Virus record (IMG/VR): IMGVR_UViG_3300046471_000223
Coordinates: 1 to 47,779 of that record
DNA from: a virus
Length of the DNA stretch: 47,779 nucleotides
Reading direction: 5' to 3' (one strand)
Positions 46,399-47,779 of the stretch are shown piece by piece. The translations under genes and the position numbers were made by a program. The notes under the pieces were generated by a model, which did not search any database, had not been told where the DNA came from, and was given only the letters and a program-made list of their open reading frames with translations. The stretch's first letter is position 1. Each line of letters begins with the position of its first letter.

Positions 46399-46488
46399 CT
46401 AAGAGAGGTAAAACAGAACGATAGCTACTGATCCCGCGAACATGATGCATACAACAGCGTACAGCAGACCAAATCGCAGATTGCACAT
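46399..46488 (-). CDS. 29-residue hydrophobic peptide
   Basis: The frame (MCNLRFGLLYAVVCIMFAGS, ending VAIVLFYLS) would be a single membrane helix. It lies in the gap between the two zinc-finger paralogues (46170-46553), where nothing else is seen. The ribosome-binding site is weak. It resembles small membrane peptides or type I toxin-like products in form only. Confidence 0.3.
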   Translation of the reverse strand: MCNLRFGLLYAVVCIMFAGSVAIVLFYLS

Positions 46489-46553
46489 AGGGTGAACCCT
46501 AGCTGGCTATCGATGTGTTTTGCCAATTCCAATGGCGATCACCTAAGAATCAG

Positions 46554-46769
46554 CTACCGATGATGCGTCGTCTGGAAGCCTCGACAGATACGATCCAATT
46601 CGGACCACGGATCAGGTGCTGCAGAGCTTTCCTTACATCCAGGCAGGTGCTCGAATGGAGTGGCTCTTTCCGCTTCCAGCTGCGTGGCATGGCACGATCT
46701 GCACGTCACGACATCCTTGCTAATTTGCCAAGTGAAATGCCACCTGAGCAGTTTTTCCTGAGCGTACAT
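46554..46769 (-). CDS. small zinc-finger protein, paralogue B
   Basis: CGGAG lies upstream of the ATG at 46769. The 71-residue product (MYAQEKLLRWHFTWQISKDV, CRSCHATQLEAE, FEHLPGC, PDPWSELDRICRG) aligns throughout with the gene at 45936-46169, including all cysteines and histidines. The two are a duplicated pair near the right prophage end. From 46770 to 47020 I see no gene. Confidence 0.65.
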   Translation of the reverse strand: MYAQEKLLRWHFTWQISKDVVTCRSCHATQLEAERATPFEHLPGCKESSAAPDPWSELDRICRGFQTTHHR

Positions 46770-47022
46770 TTGCTGTCTCCGGCATCCAGCCTCAAGCGTC
46801 TGAACGAACCATGGGCAATGCACACTCAAAAAGATAGAAGTAATTTGAAATAAATTCAAACGGGTGTATTTAGCAATGACTGCGTATGCAAGTTTTCTAT
46901 AAAGCTCATTTAAAAGTTTCGACGGCGACATCGCCAAGCCGCATGAGCGCTCAGGCGCTACATCTCACTACAAAAGCTGTCATTAAGCTGGCATAACTGA
47001 GCCAAAACAGCCCATTCAGGCA

Positions 47023-47056
47023 CAAAAAAGGCACTTGCGAGATTCGCTAAGTGCCT
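47023..47056 (-). terminator. strong terminator behind the ssrA-like 3' end
   Basis: On the minus strand AGGCACTT...AAGTGCCT, with an inner TCGC/GCGA extension, is followed by six T. It lies 18 bases beyond the CCA end of the ssrA-like fragment, the usual place for the tmRNA terminator. Confidence 0.8.
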
Positions 47057-47073
47057 GATTTGTAACGCTTGTT

Positions 47074-47093
47074 TGGTGGAGCCGGGGGGATTT
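47074..47093 (-). other. attachment site: 3' end of the tmRNA gene ssrA
   Basis: On the minus strand the bases read AAATCCCCCCGGCTCCACCA, the acceptor stem and CCA of Pseudomonas tmRNA. Upstream of this the tmRNA sequence breaks off (the T-loop reads TAAAAT instead of TTCRANY), and foreign coding DNA begins. This is the pattern of a duplicated att core left by an element integrated at ssrA. No intact ssrA is in the window. Confidence 0.65.
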
Positions 47094-47458
47094 TACCCCC
47101 CGTCCGGCTTCGGGTTATGGAATCCCAGATATTGCTCCGGGACTGTGAAATGCCGTAGCAGCTCGTCCCGTTGGGCAATTACCCGCTTCATGCCGTCGAT
47201 TGTTTTCCAGTCCTCACAGCTGCTCAGCCTCACTCGCGATAGTTCGGAGATGTGTTCGTCTAGCCGGCGCCGGAGCTTGTCTCGCTCAGTGGTAACCACC
47301 GCGTTCAGGTCGATCATCTTGGCCAGATGCTGCCGGTAGCGCGTCAAATCCTCCTGCAGCATCCGGCACTCCTCAATAAGGAGTAGGTTTTGCTGCTCGA
47401 GCATTTCTTCCCTGGTGAACTCGTCGGGCCATTCGCTGGCTTCTGGTGTGGTGTCCAT
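47093..47458 (-). CDS. 121-residue coiled-coil protein beside the att site
   Basis: The product begins MDTTPEASEWPDEFTREEML, then a long helix (LLLIEECRMLQEDLTRYRQH, TTERDKLRRRLDEHISELSR) and ends FHNPKPDGG; the stop codon lies inside the att core. The frame extends upstream to 47566, but the ATG at 47458 is more likely. It should belong to the element on the right, not to the lambda-like prophage. Function unknown. Confidence 0.6.
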   Translation of the reverse strand: MDTTPEASEWPDEFTREEMLEQQNLLLIEECRMLQEDLTRYRQHLAKMIDLNAVVTTERDKLRRRLDEHISELSRVRLSSCEDWKTIDGMKRVIAQRDELLRHFTVPEQYLGFHNPKPDGG

Positions 47459-47599
47459 GGTCAGTCTCACTACTGTTTGGATATACAGTAATCGAGATAG
47501 GGGAGGATGATGAAGCTCATTTGACGGACTGCGGATGCGAATTGCTGAAGACGCGCTCAGTGTCACAGGTCAGAGTTTCAGCCAGCAGGAACCGGGCCC

Positions 47600-47779
47600 C
47601 TGAGCACCGAGGAACAGACGAGAGCCGCCGAACTCAAAATCTGGCACGAGGTACTCGACGACAAGAGCTTGAGCCTCAGCGCACCTGAATACTACGTGGC
47701 CACTCTCAAGACCCACGCTGAGGTACTGGAGCGTCTGGGGCTGATAAAAGAGCATGAGTTTCGCGAGCTGATTGAGCAT
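47600..47779 (+). CDS. partial gene at right edge, possible CTG start
   Basis: The open frame reads STEEQTRAAELKIWHEVLDD, KSLSLSAPEYYVATLKTHAE, VLERLGLIKEHEFRELIE and runs off the window. It is clearly coding. No ATG or GTG is found before the upstream stop at about 47545; the best start is a CTG at 47600 with AGGA upstream. It looks like small helical proteins of Pseudomonas prophages and islands. Confidence 0.5.
   Translation, partial: MSTEEQTRAAELKIWHEVLDDKSLSLSAPEYYVATLKTHAEVLERLGLIKEHEFRELIEH

Noticed and set aside
1-47779. CRISPR arrays, rRNA genes or insertion sequences
   Set aside because: I saw no evenly spaced direct repeats of 20-40 bases, no rRNA sequence, and no transposase-like protein with terminal repeats.

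Overview
The window is most of a lambda-like (siphovirus) prophage, almost certainly from a Pseudomonas host of the fluorescens/putida type. The grounds are the high-GC codon use, the recognisable Pseudomonas-phage protein families (DUF2280 small terminase, DUF4055 portal, KilA-N protein, PRD1 P5-like endolysin) and a tmRNA (ssrA) 3' end used as an attachment site near the right edge. The integrase is not visible. In a lambda-order prophage it should lie to the left of base 1.

Layout. Bases 1-3785 are a leftward early operon of tightly overlapping small genes, led by a long coiled-coil protein. Bases 3862-4362 hold one lysine-rich zinc-ribbon gene on the opposite strand. Bases 4600-4760 carry a lambda-like pL/OL control region with a perfect TTGACA box, two CI operators and a boxA. 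Bases 4811-7045 form the lysogenic (cI) operon: repressor, nucleotidyltransferase-fold protein, partner protein, and a membrane zinc-ribbon protein. Bases 7053-7120 are OR, with back-to-back promoters and three evenly spaced operators. Bases 7133-13648 are the rightward early operon: cro, a CII-like gene, a KilA-N gene, an O-like replication protein, a DnaC-like loader, a chain of small genes, NinB and two nuclease-like genes, ending in a gene that sits where Q should be. A candidate pR' promoter and terminator follow.

Late genes. Bases 14150-15052 hold holin and an Rz/Rz1-type spanin pair. Bases 15142-16770 are mixed accessory DNA plus a metallopeptidase-like gene. Bases 16802-26241 are packaging and head genes. 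Bases 26312-43831 are tail genes: tube, a G/GT pair with a GGGAAAC slippery site, tape measure, M, L, K, I, a giant 2408-residue J, and tip accessory proteins. Bases 44590-45545 hold an endolysin and a second, nested Rz/Rz1 pair. At least eight intrinsic terminators interrupt the late operon, which implies processive antitermination.

Cargo (moron) genes stand out from the phage backbone: the nucleotidyltransferase plus partner pair next to cI, a PD-(D/E)XK-like gene inside the head cluster, a retropepsin-like protease and an unknown gene on the minus strand inside the tail cluster, a lipoprotein, an orphan XRE repressor with its own palindrome, and two paralogous small zinc-finger genes at the right end. 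The best candidate for an undescribed system is the nucleotidyltransferase plus coiled-coil partner pair expressed from the lysogenic operon, in the position of lambda rexAB. Right of about 47.09 kb a different element or flank begins.

All functional calls rest on reading protein motifs and gene order by eye; no database search was run.
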